A stretch of DNA of 64,000 nucleotides, from contig NZ_BDBR01000002.1 in NCBI RefSeq assembly GCF_001613085.1, positions 124,001 to 188,000 of the forward strand, read 5' to 3'. The notes below the pieces were generated by a model. The model had not been told where the DNA came from and searched no databases. It saw nothing but the letters and a program-made list of their open reading frames with translations. The position numbers were made by a program, and so were the translations under genes. Numbering within the stretch: position 1 is the first letter of the stretch; each line of letters opens with the position of its first letter. This DNA is from Nocardia salmonicida NBRC 13393 (lineage in GTDB: Bacteria; Actinomycetota; Actinomycetes; Mycobacteriales; Mycobacteriaceae). Shown here piece after piece: positions 9,468-18,530 of this stretch.

Positions 9468-10322
9468 CTACCCACTGATCCTGGAGCCGGCGTCGAATCC
9501 CCACAGCGCCAACGTCATCAACAGATTCACCGAGATCATCACGGTGATGCTCGCGCGCATCGCCCGACCTGCCGCGACACCGACTCCTTGCGGCCCGCCG
9601 CGCGCGTAGTAGCCGAAGTAGCACTGGATCGTGGTGGTGATGGTGACGAATACGATCGCCTTCAACAGCGAGAACACGACGTCGGTGCCGCTGAGCACCA
9701 GGTCGAAATAGTGGGCGTAGGTTCCGAACGATTGTCCGCCGACGAGCCCGACGAACAGCTCGACGGCGAGGTAGTCCGCGGCCAGCGCGGCCAGGTACAA
9801 GGGGATCACCGCCACGATCGAGGCGATCAATCGCGTCGAGACCAGGAAGGGGACCGGGCGGATCGCGATCGCGTCGAGGGCGTCGATCTCCTCGGCGATC
9901 CGCATCGCGCCGAGCTGGGCGGTGAACCGGCACCCCGCCTGCGCGGCGAAGGCGATCGACGCCATGATCGGAGCGAGTTCACGGGTCGCCGCGGTCGCGG
10001 CGATCATTCCGGTCGCGGGCTCCATGCCGAGCAGCTTCAACGCGTTGAAGCCCTCGATGCCGACGATCCCGCCCGCGGCGGCGCCCAGGATGATCATCAC
10101 TCCCGCCGTTCCACCGCCGACGATGAGCGAGCCGTTGCCCCAGGTCACATCGGACAGGATGCGCAGGGATTCGCGGCTGTAGTGGCGCAGGGCAACGGGT
10201 ATCGAGACCACCGCGCGCACGAAGAAGGTGAACATGTGCCCGAATCGGATGACACCGTGCCACGGCCCGGCCGCCACCCTGAGCGCGACCCGCACTCCGG
10301 GAGGGCGATACACGCTGGCCAT
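9468..10322 (-). CDS. yrbEB: YrbE/MlaE-family ABC permease, YrbEB
   Basis: The ATG at 10322 shares a base with the yrbEA stop (TAATG) and begins a 284-residue protein with about five to six membrane segments. It shows the MlaE signature region around EEIDALDAIAIRPVPFLVSTRL. It forms the second half of the permease heterodimer for the Mce transporter. The energising ATPase (Mkl/MceG type) is not in the window; it is usually encoded elsewhere and shared between mce systems. Confidence 0.93.
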   Translation of the reverse strand: MASVYRPPGVRVALRVAAGPWHGVIRFGHMFTFFVRAVVSIPVALRHYSRESLRILSDVTWGNGSLIVGGGTAGVMIILGAAAGGIVGIEGFNALKLLGMEPATGMIAATAATRELAPIMASIAFAAQAGCRFTAQLGAMRIAEEIDALDAIAIRPVPFLVSTRLIASIVAVIPLYLAALAADYLAVELFVGLVGGQSFGTYAHYFDLVLSGTDVVFSLLKAIVFVTITTTIQCYFGYYARGGPQGVGVAAGRAMRASITVMISVNLLMTLALWGFDAGSRISG

Positions 10323-11161
10323 TACAGGGTCGTCCTCGGGAACAGCATCGTGTAGATCTGGGTGAATCCGAGATTGACGACCATCAGCACCACGATCGAT
10401 GCCACCACGGCGGCATTGACCGAATTCGCCACGCCACCTGGCCCACCCCGGGTGTTGAGGCCCTTCTCGCACGCGATGACGACGACGATCACGCCGAACA
10501 CCGCGGCCTTGACCATCGCCAGGTACAGATCACCGGAGGTGGCGAAGGAGGAGAAGGTCGCCATGTAGCTGCCCGGAGTTCCGTCCTGGACATAGACATT
10601 GAACAGGTAGCCGGCCAGAAATCCGACAAAACAGCTGACTGCGGTGAGCGCCATCGCGATGAGGATCCCGGCGGCCAGTCGCGGCACCACGAGCCTGCGC
10701 AGCACCGAGACCCCCATCACCTCCATGGCGTCGATCTCCTCGCGGATCTTGCGCGAGCCCAGATCGGCGCACAGCGCCGAACCCACCGCTGCCGCCAGCA
10801 GAATCGCGGTGACCAACGGCGCCGACTGGCGGATCACGGCCAGGCCGCTCGCGGCGCCGGCCAGTGCCGTCGCACCGACTTGTCCTGCCAGCAAACCGAA
10901 TTGGATGGACAGGGTCGCACTGATCGGCACCGCCACGGCCACCGTCGGCAGCAGGGAGGTCTTCACCATGAACGCCGCCTGCCCGACGAATTCGTCGAAG
11001 GGGAAGCGCCGCGCCACGATGTCGGTGGCGAGATAGCGGAATGCGTCCCGGCCGAGTTCGACCTGTCTTCCGACGGTGTGCAGCGAGGCGATCGGGTGTC
11101 GCCGGGAGTATTGCTTCGACCAATCCTTGATCTCGGTGACCGCGGATGCGTTGGGTTCCAC
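10322..11161 (-). CDS. yrbEA: YrbE/MlaE-family ABC permease, YrbEA
   Basis: The GTG start at 11161 has a strong AGAGGAGG ribosome site six bases upstream. The 279-residue product carries the MlaE signature REEIDAMEVMGVSVLRRLVV and five to six hydrophobic helices. It opens the classical yrbEA-yrbEB-mceA-F array. Thirty-three bases separate it from the upstream VWA gene, so the AveC, MoxR and VWA genes belong to the same transcription unit. Confidence 0.93.
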   Translation of the reverse strand: MEPNASAVTEIKDWSKQYSRRHPIASLHTVGRQVELGRDAFRYLATDIVARRFPFDEFVGQAAFMVKTSLLPTVAVAVPISATLSIQFGLLAGQVGATALAGAASGLAVIRQSAPLVTAILLAAAVGSALCADLGSRKIREEIDAMEVMGVSVLRRLVVPRLAAGILIAMALTAVSCFVGFLAGYLFNVYVQDGTPGSYMATFSSFATSGDLYLAMVKAAVFGVIVVVIACEKGLNTRGGPGGVANSVNAAVVASIVVLMVVNLGFTQIYTMLFPRTTL

Positions 11162-11194
11162 AGCGAACCTCCTCTTTCCGGTGTAGATGTCTCG

Positions 11195-12889
11195 CTAGCG
11201 CGGTGTGGGCGCGGCGAGTTCGCGAAGAGAGGACAGGAACAGTTCGTCCATGTGCGGGCTCAGTTCGCTCAGGGTCGCGGCGTTGGCATGGCCCGCGGAG
11301 CCGAAGACGCGTGCGAGGGCGTCGGCGGGCGTGGTGGAGCCGATGGACAGGCACAGGCAGGCCACGCCCTCGGCGCGCAGTTCCTCGAGTGCCTTCGCGG
11401 CATCCGCTTCGGCGTAGCGACCCTCGTAGCCGTCGTCGTAGGGACAGCCGTCCGACAGCACGACCAACAGCCGATTCTGCGTACCCGCTCGGTTTTTGAG
11501 AATCTCGCCCGCGCCGCGGATGCCTGCGCCCAGCCGGGTGTAGTTCGAGGGCTGAAGCTGATTGAGTCTGGCTCGTCCGACGGCGCCGAACCGCTGATCG
11601 AAGGTTTTGATCGCGGGCAGGTACACCGCGTGGCGGCCCTCGGAGCGGAAGGCGTACACCGCGACACGGTCCCCGAGCTCTTCGAGCGTGACGGCCATGG
11701 TCGCGGCCGCCCGCCGCTGATGGTCGTGCACGGACAGGCCCTCCAGATCGGCATCGGTGGCCGATCCGGACGCATCCAGCAGGATCATCACGCCGAGATT
11801 GCGCTCGAGCTTGCGGTGTTCGAGGTACACGTTCTCCGGGCGCGAGTATCCCGAACGCAGATCGACGAACAGATCGATGAGCGCCTCGATATCGAGTTCG
11901 TCACCATCGGGGCGCCCGCGCAGCACCTTCGGGCCAAGGCCCACCCGAGCCAGCCGCCGTCGGAGCACATCGTCTTCGGGCACACGTGCGGCCGAGATAT
12001 CCGTGGGGACCGTCAGCGGGAAATCGACGACTCGGCACCAATCCGGTTTGTAGCGGTCGTTGAATACGTCCCACTCGGGATAGAGGGCGCCGCCGATTCC
12101 GGCGGCGGCGCCGGGCTTGTCGGCATCGGTGAACTTGATCCGGGTGGGCAGCGGCCGGGCATTCGGTCCGACCATCCGCGCCCGGCGCACCGCACTGACC
12201 GGCGCTTCGGCGCCGGCGGGCCCGTCTCCGTCGGACCGTGAGTTGCCCATCGTCTTGCGGAAGAAATCCATCACCGACTTGCCGCTGAAGAGTGGATTCT
12301 CGAAGAGTTTGAGAATCTTGCTCTCCTCGGACTTCTCGACGTTGTCCTCGACCTCGTCGTCGGCCTCGGGTATCTCGCTGAGATCGAATTCCAGGCGCAG
12401 CTCTCCGTCGCTCGCCCGCCCGCCCGGGCCAGGATCCGACGCCACCAACTGGGAGGGTTTGATGGTGCCGAACCACTCCGGTGGCTCGTCGACTTTCCGC
12501 TTTCCCTTGGCCGCCGCGAGTGATTCCGCGGCGCTCGCTGTACTCGGTTCTCCCTCGAGATCGAGTCCGGCGGCGAGTGGAAGCCGCCCAGCCAGTTCTG
12601 CGAGCACCCGACGGCCTTCTAGGGCCAGGTAGCGCCGCGCTGTCGATGGACGCCCCCGCAGTGACCTCACCAGTGCCGGATCCAGGCTCCCGGCACCGAG
12701 CAGCGCGCTCTGCACGAGTACTTCGCGACGCTGCTCGGTGCCGGTACCGTCGTCCGAAACGAACACGATCTGCCCGTTCGTATACGGCGTCCCGCCCGCC
12801 GGCAGCTCTGCGATACCCACAGACCTGCCGGCGAGGTAAGTGGCGAGGAGCCGGTATCGCTCCGGCCCGCTCGGATCCTTGTCGATCAT
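11195..12889 (-). CDS. VWA-domain protein, NorD/CbbO-like
   Basis: The 564-residue protein has an uncharacterised N-terminal half, an acidic segment at about 170-190, and a C-terminal von Willebrand A domain. The MIDAS motif DASGS is at 372-376, with later conserved pieces TRLGAGIRGA and VVLSDGCPYD. This matches NorD-type VWA proteins, which pair with a MoxR-family AAA+ ATPase to activate or load metal into a target enzyme. The MoxR partner overlaps it by four bases. In NorQD and CbbQO systems the target is encoded nearby; here the nearest candidates are the AveC-like protein just upstream and the Rieske oxygenases of the next operon. Target assignment is inference. Confidence 0.87.
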   Translation of the reverse strand: MIDKDPSGPERYRLLATYLAGRSVGIAELPAGGTPYTNGQIVFVSDDGTGTEQRREVLVQSALLGAGSLDPALVRSLRGRPSTARRYLALEGRRVLAELAGRLPLAAGLDLEGEPSTASAAESLAAAKGKRKVDEPPEWFGTIKPSQLVASDPGPGGRASDGELRLEFDLSEIPEADDEVEDNVEKSEESKILKLFENPLFSGKSVMDFFRKTMGNSRSDGDGPAGAEAPVSAVRRARMVGPNARPLPTRIKFTDADKPGAAAGIGGALYPEWDVFNDRYKPDWCRVVDFPLTVPTDISAARVPEDDVLRRRLARVGLGPKVLRGRPDGDELDIEALIDLFVDLRSGYSRPENVYLEHRKLERNLGVMILLDASGSATDADLEGLSVHDHQRRAAATMAVTLEELGDRVAVYAFRSEGRHAVYLPAIKTFDQRFGAVGRARLNQLQPSNYTRLGAGIRGAGEILKNRAGTQNRLLVVLSDGCPYDDGYEGRYAEADAAKALEELRAEGVACLCLSIGSTTPADALARVFGSAGHANAATLSELSPHMDELFLSSLRELAAPTPR

Positions 12890-13701
12890 GGCCGCGGCAG
12901 CACAGCGTCGACGAGTTCGCCGAGGGCGGCAACGATATCCGCGTCATCGGACAGCGCCTGCACCACCGCCGATTGCACGGCGGTGCGTAGGTCCAGCCCG
13001 CCCGCGACGAGGCCACCGGCGAGGATCAGCATTCGCGTGGAGGACACCTCGCGCAGCGGCGAGTTGTCCAGGTTGCGGATGGCGCTGCCGACCGCGACCA
13101 GTGCCCGCGCGGTCTCCTCGTCGACCCCGGCTTCGTGGGCGATCACCTCGCGCTCGATCTCGGGGGGCGGGAAGCCGAGTTCGATAGCGACGAATCGCTG
13201 CCGAGTCGACTCCTTCAGATTCTTCAGAACGCTCTGGTAACCAGGGTTGTAGGAGATCACCAGCTGGAACCCGGGTGCAGCGGGCAATGTCACCCCGAGC
13301 CGGTCGACCGGAAGTTCGCGGCGGTGATCGGCGAGCGGATGGATCACCACGGTGGTGTCCTGGCGCGCCTCCACGACTTCGTCCAGATAGAAGATGGCGC
13401 CCGACCGCACGGCGCGCGTCAACGGACCGTCCACCCAGACCGTTTCGCCGCCCTTGAGCAGGAAACGGCCCACCAGGTCCGCCGAGGTCATGTCCTCGTG
13501 GCCGGCGACGGTGATCAGGTCCCGGCCGAGCTCCGCGGCCATGGTTTCCACGAAGCGGGTCTTACCGCAGCCCGTGGGGCCCTTGAGGAGAAGCGGGAGC
13601 CCGCCGACGGCCGCCGCGCGAAACACCGCTACTTCGTCACCGACCGCGCGGTAGAACGGTGCCCGTGGAACGTCGAGTACAGCGCTGGATCGACTGGTCA
13701 T
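12886..13701 (-). CDS. MoxR-type AAA+ ATPase, CbbQ/NirQ/NorQ family
   Basis: The ATG at 13701 is preferred over one at 13755 because the extra 18 residues overlap the preceding gene and lack family similarity. The 271-residue protein carries Walker A GPTGCGKT (about residues 40-47), Walker B FYLDEV and an arginine-bearing sensor region STRQRFVAIELGFP. Members remodel metalloenzymes with a VWA partner, here the overlapping downstream gene. It starts one base after the AveC-like gene, so the three form a coupled unit at the head of the mce operon. Confidence 0.92.
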   Translation of the reverse strand: MTSRSSAVLDVPRAPFYRAVGDEVAVFRAAAVGGLPLLLKGPTGCGKTRFVETMAAELGRDLITVAGHEDMTSADLVGRFLLKGGETVWVDGPLTRAVRSGAIFYLDEVVEARQDTTVVIHPLADHRRELPVDRLGVTLPAAPGFQLVISYNPGYQSVLKNLKESTRQRFVAIELGFPPPEIEREVIAHEAGVDEETARALVAVGSAIRNLDNSPLREVSSTRMLILAGGLVAGGLDLRTAVQSAVVQALSDDADIVAALGELVDAVLPRP

Positions 13702-13702
13702 G

Positions 13703-14884
13703 TCAGTTTCCTTTGTCGGTGTCGGCGAAGGGAATGATCTTCGGCAGCTCGGCACCGTCGGGCAGGACGAGTTTGCCGGTCGGATCTATGTAGCCGCTGT
13801 GCCGGAAGGGAACCGGCAGATCAGGATGGGGGCAGAGCCGGTCGGTTCCTTCGCCGCAGATACCCATGTTGAAGTACGAGCGCTTCTGGATGTCCTCGGG
13901 CCACGGATCGGTGTGCAGGGCGAAGAATTGCGCGGGAAGGTTGTAGCCCACGAAGAAGAATGTGCTGACGGCCGCGAAGATCGCGAGAAAGCGCGTGAAC
14001 TGTTGCCTGACGAATCCGCCGTGGATCTGATCCAGGCCACGCTCGACGATGGTTCGGCCACGGTCGTCGGTGAAATAGCGCAGCGAGCAGAGGCCGGCCT
14101 GAACTCCGCCCCACATGAGCCCTTCATACAGCGGCCACTGATAATAGGTGCCGGCGTTGATCGACCATGCCTGGAGTGCGCCGGGGTAGGTGAAAAGACC
14201 CATCGGCATCAGGAATAAACCTTCGATGACGAGATCGAAGAAGAATGTCCAGACGAGCAGCACGCCGATCAATCCCATAGTGCTGATATTCGGGAACCGC
14301 TGCTTAGTCTTTCGCATCACCCAGCATCCGAGAATCGTGCACAGCAGGACGCCGTAGGAGTAGCCCGGTGCGTTCATCAGGATCGGTTCGGCCATCATGG
14401 CGCCTGGTTCGCCATAGGATTGCCAGCCCGGCACATCCTGCACCCACGAGCCCCTGTTGAACATCCAGGTGTTGTACGTACTCCACGTATTGAAGTAGTT
14501 CAGCAGTGGATCCTGGAAGAACATCAGGCCGCAGGCCACGAACAGCATGCCGTCGAGGGTTATTCGCCGCTCCCGTAGCCACGGCCGGATAATGAAGAAA
14601 TACATGCCGATCGGCAGACCGAGAAGAATCACCGCGGTCCAGACGGTGAGAATCACCTTCATGAAAGTCGGCGGATCGCTCGGTCCTGTGGGCACGCGTT
14701 CGAAATTGGGGCCGGTGATCCAGCGCAGCCACACATATATCTGCAGGGCGAGGATCAACCCGCCGAGGGTGGCCCAGATCTTGACCGCATTGCTGGTCGA
14801 TTGAACTTTCGCGCCGAGGGTGGCCACGTTGCCGAGCGGCTCGGTGACGGTGGTGCCCTTTTTCGGCTCCGAGGGTCCGCTCAC
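13703..14884 (-). CDS. AveC-family polytopic membrane protein
   Basis: The GTG at 14884 is chosen because AGGAGG lies six bases upstream and the longer in-frame reading to 15028 has no such signal. The 393-residue protein is very hydrophobic, with about seven to eight transmembrane segments, and contains Trp/Tyr/Phe-rich loops (DPLLNYFNTWSTYNTWMFN; QWPLYEGLMWGG). I recognise it as the spirocyclase AveC-like family, named after the Streptomyces avermectin protein but common in mycolic-acid actinobacteria, where its function is not established. It is the first gene of the mce operon. A methane or ammonia monooxygenase subunit was considered, but the metal motifs are absent. Confidence 0.75.
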   Translation of the reverse strand: MSGPSEPKKGTTVTEPLGNVATLGAKVQSTSNAVKIWATLGGLILALQIYVWLRWITGPNFERVPTGPSDPPTFMKVILTVWTAVILLGLPIGMYFFIIRPWLRERRITLDGMLFVACGLMFFQDPLLNYFNTWSTYNTWMFNRGSWVQDVPGWQSYGEPGAMMAEPILMNAPGYSYGVLLCTILGCWVMRKTKQRFPNISTMGLIGVLLVWTFFFDLVIEGLFLMPMGLFTYPGALQAWSINAGTYYQWPLYEGLMWGGVQAGLCSLRYFTDDRGRTIVERGLDQIHGGFVRQQFTRFLAIFAAVSTFFFVGYNLPAQFFALHTDPWPEDIQKRSYFNMGICGEGTDRLCPHPDLPVPFRHSGYIDPTGKLVLPDGAELPKIIPFADTDKGN

Positions 14885-15032
14885 AGCGCACCTCCTCGGT
14901 GAATGGTCGGGGTCCGACGCGCGTCGATACGCTCGAAATTCGGAATGGAATCGGCGATGGCCGTGGAAGTCGATGAGGGAGTCATCGGTCACTCTCCTGA
15001 AGTATCCGTACGACTCGAAATATACCACTGAG

Positions 15033-15062
15033 AATCTGAGATACTAGGGGGTTTCTAAGATT
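15033..15062. promoter_or_regulatory. Imperfect inverted repeat, candidate TetR operator
   Basis: AATCTGAGATAC and GTTTCTAAGATT form arms matching at 10 of 12 positions around a six-base spacer. The element sits between the divergent tetR gene (start 15081, 18 bases away) and the AveC-mce operon (start 14884). This placement suits autoregulation and operon control by the TetR protein. Confidence 0.5.
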
Positions 15063-15080
15063 CGTGGCATAATCGCTGAT

Positions 15081-15683
15081 ATGGCTGAGCGTTGGACCCG
15101 AGAGCGGAGACTCGAGCACACCAGGGGGCTGCTCCTGGAGGCCGCCGAAGAAGTATTTGCCGAAAAGGGTTTCGCGGCGGCAACACTCGATGACATCGCC
15201 CACGCCGCCGGGTACACCAAAGGCGCGATCTACAAGCACTTCGCCACCAAGGAGGAACTGTTCCTCGGGGTGAACGATCGATACATGCAGCGCTACTTCG
15301 ATACCTTCACCGAGGTGCTGGCGGCCGCCTCGAGTGTGGGAACCGAAGAGTTGGACCGCGTCGGTGAGCTGTGGCGCCGGCTGGGCGCCGACCGCGGTAC
15401 CGACCATGCCGCCCTCGGTATGGAATTCACCCTGTATCTGCTGCGCAACCCCGAGGTTCGGGCACGGGTGGCCGTCCGGCGGGAAGAGACCGTGGAAGCT
15501 CTGGGGCAGTTCATCATCGAGAATCTCGACCGACTGGGCGCGACCTCGCTGATCCCGCCGATGACGATGGCGAGGGTGCTCATCCACACGACGCCCTCCG
15601 TCGTACTCGGCACCGAACTCGACAGCGTCGACCTCTACGGGCCGATTCTCGAGATGTACATGTCGGCTATCAAGCTGCCCTGA
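15081..15683 (+). CDS. TetR/AcrR-family regulator
   Basis: The 200-residue protein has a typical TetR N-terminal HTH at about residues 35-55 (TLDDIAHAAGYTKGAIYKHF) and a helical ligand-binding domain. It is divergent from the AveC-MoxR-VWA-mce operon, and an inverted repeat lies immediately upstream, so it is the likely regulator of that operon. At its 3' end it converges on the aldehyde dehydrogenase gene with about 29 bases between them. The ligand is unknown. Confidence 0.9.
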   Translation: MAERWTRERRLEHTRGLLLEAAEEVFAEKGFAAATLDDIAHAAGYTKGAIYKHFATKEELFLGVNDRYMQRYFDTFTEVLAAASSVGTEELDRVGELWRRLGADRGTDHAALGMEFTLYLLRNPEVRARVAVRREETVEALGQFIIENLDRLGATSLIPPMTMARVLIHTTPSVVLGTELDSVDLYGPILEMYMSAIKLP

Positions 15684-15712
15684 CCGCGCATCCCTGCCTC
15701 CGCCCCGATCAC

Positions 15713-17230
15713 TCACGAGCTGCGGATTCCGCTCGGCGGGGCGGCAGCGCGGGCGGAATCGATGTGCGGCACTGTGGCATTCGTCGACGAGCGAATCGAG
15801 AGCGACACCGTGTCGAGGTAGCCTTCGAGACCCTCGGTTCCGAATTCGCGGCCGATGCCGCTGTTCTTGACTCCGCCGAACGGCGCCACCGGATCCATGC
15901 TGTAGGGCTCGTTGATGCCGAGGGTGCCCGCGCGTACTCGGCGGGCGATCGCCGTGGCGCGCTCGATGTCGGATGACCACACCGAACCCGACAGCCCGTA
16001 CTCGCTGTCGTTGGCGAGGTGGACCGCGTGTTCGTCATCGGTGTAGGCGATCACGCTCAGAACGGGACCGAAGATCTCCTCCTGCGCGATCCGCATCGAG
16101 TTGTCCACGTCGGCGAACAGGGTGGGCCGGACGTACCAGCCGTGCTCGACGCCCTCGGGGAGGTCGGTGCCGCCGACGATCAGACGGGCTCCTTCGCGCT
16201 GCCCCAGGTCGATGTACTCCAGAACCCGCTGCTGTTGGCGGTGCGAGACCATCGGACCGATTCGGGTCGCTGGATCGAACGGGTCTCCGACCGTGAGGTT
16301 TTCGATCACACTCGCCAGCGCGTCGACGAATTCGTCCCGGCGGCGCTGGGGGACCAGCACGCGGGTCTGGGCGACGCAGGCCTGTCCGCTGTTCATCAGC
16401 CCGGCCACCATCATGCCGGTGGCCACGGCGTCGGGATCGGCGTCGTCGAGCACCACCGCGGCGGATTTGCCGCCGAGTTCGAGGCTGACCCTGCGCAGTG
16501 CCGCACCGCATACTTCGGCGACCTGCCTACCCGCCCCGGTGGATCCGGTGAACGAGACCTTGTCCACGCCCGGGTGCGAGACCAGGTACCGGCCGACTTC
16601 GCGCCCCGCGGGCAGGATGCTGACCACCCCGGGGGGCAACCCGACCTGGTCGAGGAGCTCGGCCATATGGTGCGCGTCCAGCGCTGTCTCCGGAGACGGC
16701 TTGAGCACCACCGTGCATCCGGCGAGCAGCGCCGGAATCAACTTTCCCACGAGCAGGAACATGGGCATGTTCCAAGGAATGATCGCGGCCACGACCCCGA
16801 CGGGTTCGTGGCCGACGACCACGTCACGGCCGAGGAACCCCGCTCTGGTCTCCTGCCAGCGGTAACCGGCGGCGATGTCGGCGAAGGCGCTGATCATGAT
16901 GCCGGGCAGCTTGGCGTGCGCCGAGCGCGAGAAGGTGATCGGCGCACCCATTTCGGTGGTGATCAGTTGTGCGAGTTCGTCTTCACGTGCGCGGTAGCAC
17001 CGCGCCAACTCGCGGACGATCGCCACGCGCGCCTGTGGGTCCATACGAGGCCACGGCCCCGTGTCGAACGCCTCGCGCGCAGCCGCGACCGCACGATCGA
17101 CATCCGCGGTCGTCGGGTCGGCGACCCGCGCGATGACCTGCTCGGTGTGCGGCGAGATCACCTCGATCGTCTCGCCGGCGGCGGGGTCGACCCATTGCCC
17201 ACCGATATAGAGCTGATGACGTGGCGACAT
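15713..17230 (-). CDS. Aldehyde dehydrogenase
   Basis: A 505-residue aldehyde dehydrogenase with PWN near 152-154, Glu251 in LELGGK and catalytic Cys285 in SGQACV, plus the C-terminal FGGVKNSGIGRE segment. It is the last gene of the leftward operon containing the Rieske oxygenases and lies 55 bases after the amidohydrolase. It is not a close duplicate of the other dehydrogenase at the left end of the window. It probably oxidises an aldehyde released by the upstream oxygenases; the identity of that aldehyde is unknown. Confidence 0.92.
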   Translation of the reverse strand: MSPRHQLYIGGQWVDPAAGETIEVISPHTEQVIARVADPTTADVDRAVAAAREAFDTGPWPRMDPQARVAIVRELARCYRAREDELAQLITTEMGAPITFSRSAHAKLPGIMISAFADIAAGYRWQETRAGFLGRDVVVGHEPVGVVAAIIPWNMPMFLLVGKLIPALLAGCTVVLKPSPETALDAHHMAELLDQVGLPPGVVSILPAGREVGRYLVSHPGVDKVSFTGSTGAGRQVAEVCGAALRRVSLELGGKSAAVVLDDADPDAVATGMMVAGLMNSGQACVAQTRVLVPQRRRDEFVDALASVIENLTVGDPFDPATRIGPMVSHRQQQRVLEYIDLGQREGARLIVGGTDLPEGVEHGWYVRPTLFADVDNSMRIAQEEIFGPVLSVIAYTDDEHAVHLANDSEYGLSGSVWSSDIERATAIARRVRAGTLGINEPYSMDPVAPFGGVKNSGIGREFGTEGLEGYLDTVSLSIRSSTNATVPHIDSARAAAPPSGIRSS

Positions 17231-17285
17231 TGCTACCTCGGATCTGATGCGCGCATTCGAAGTGCGGGCGAACGGTTTTCGCTGG

Positions 17286-18530
17286 TCACGGTTTCTTGTG
17301 GACGCGGCCGTCCTTCATCACGAACCGCACATCGTCGAGAGTGGTGATGTCGACGGTGGGGTCGCCGGAGACGGCGATGATGTCGGCCAGCAATCCAGGT
17401 GCCAGCCGCCCACGGTCGTCGACGCCGATCAGTTCGGCGCTGGTGATCGTGGCCGCGCGCAGCGCCTGCGCAGGTGTCATGCCGCGGTCGACGAGTGCCC
17501 ACAGTTCTTTGGCATTGCTGCCGTGCGGGACCGCGGGTGCATCGGTGCCGCAGGCGATCTTGACCCCGGCACGGATCGCCTTGCGCAGCGTCTCGCGCGC
17601 CCGTGGAAAGACCTCGGCGGCCTTCTTCTGCAGTGCGGGAGCGGCTTTGGAGACATCGAGGCCCTCCGACAGATAACTCGTCGGTACCAGATATGTGCCC
17701 TGCTCCACCATCAGCGCGATGGTGTCGTCCTCGGCGAGGGAACCGTGTTCGATGCAGTCGACCCCGGCCCGCAGGCAGGCGCGGATTCCGGCGTCACCGT
17801 GGGCGTGCGCGGCGACGCGCACACCGGCGCGGTGCGCTTCGTCGACGATCGCGGCCAGCTCCTCGTCGGAATACTGCTGGGCTCCGGCGACGGTGCCGTG
17901 TGACATAACCCCGCCCGATGCCGAGATCTTGATGACCTCGGCACCGTATTTGATCTGGTAACGCACAGATTCGCGGACCTGCGGCACGCCGTTGGCGCGG
18001 CCTTCCTCCACCGTGATCGGCATGATGTGCGGGGCGAGCCGCTGAAACATCGTGGGATCGAGGTGGCCGCCGGTCGGCGTGATGGCGTGTCCGGCCGAGA
18101 CGATGCGCGGGCCTTCGAGCCAGCCCTGTTCGATCGCGCGGTGCAGATCCACGTCGAGCAGATAGCCCCCGGTCTTCACCATCAGACCGAGATTGCGGAC
18201 CGTGGTGAAACCGGCGTGCAGGGTGACGCGGGCGTTCACCGAGGCGCGCAATGTTCGATACACCGGGTCGTCTTGCACACCGTGCATCGGGTTCGGCAAC
18301 CCCGAGGGAGTGTCGGGCCCGCCGATGAGCAGGTTGACCTCCATATCCATCAATCCGGGCAGCAGCGTGAGCTCACCCAGATCGATGACCTGCGCGTCCG
18401 CGGGTACCTCGACCGGATTGATCGCGGTGATTCGGTTGCCGTCCACGACGATCACCGCCGGCGTGTGCCGCTGCCCGGTCTCGACCTCGACCCACGCCGC
18501 GGCACGCAGCACGACGACCTGCCCGCTCAT
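17286..18530 (-). CDS. Amidohydrolase-superfamily protein with altered metal motif
   Basis: The ATG at 18530 overlaps the stop of the 111-residue-protein gene, giving 414 residues. The fold is clear: an N-terminal beta-sandwich piece, PGLMD, then KISASGG (the usual carboxylated-Lys position), AHAHG, CIEHGS and CGTDAP, which are the usual His, His and Asp ligand positions. At the first metal site, where the family has HxH after PGLID, this protein reads MEVN, so both histidines are replaced (Glu and Asn). The change is clear in the DNA (GAG GTC AAC). It may bind one metal, use another geometry, or have a changed reaction. It closely resembles the imidazolonepropionase/prolidase-like branch. 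Context suggests hydrolysis of an intermediate. Confidence 0.85.
   Translation of the reverse strand: MSGQVVVLRAAAWVEVETGQRHTPAVIVVDGNRITAINPVEVPADAQVIDLGELTLLPGLMDMEVNLLIGGPDTPSGLPNPMHGVQDDPVYRTLRASVNARVTLHAGFTTVRNLGLMVKTGGYLLDVDLHRAIEQGWLEGPRIVSAGHAITPTGGHLDPTMFQRLAPHIMPITVEEGRANGVPQVRESVRYQIKYGAEVIKISASGGVMSHGTVAGAQQYSDEELAAIVDEAHRAGVRVAAHAHGDAGIRACLRAGVDCIEHGSLAEDDTIALMVEQGTYLVPTSYLSEGLDVSKAAPALQKKAAEVFPRARETLRKAIRAGVKIACGTDAPAVPHGSNAKELWALVDRGMTPAQALRAATITSAELIGVDDRGRLAPGLLADIIAVSGDPTVDITTLDDVRFVMKDGRVHKKP

Noticed and set aside
13703..14884. Methane/ammonia monooxygenase subunit identity for the polytopic protein
   Set aside because: The membrane profile is similar, but the copper-binding motifs of PmoC/AmoC are absent and the sequence fits the AveC family better.
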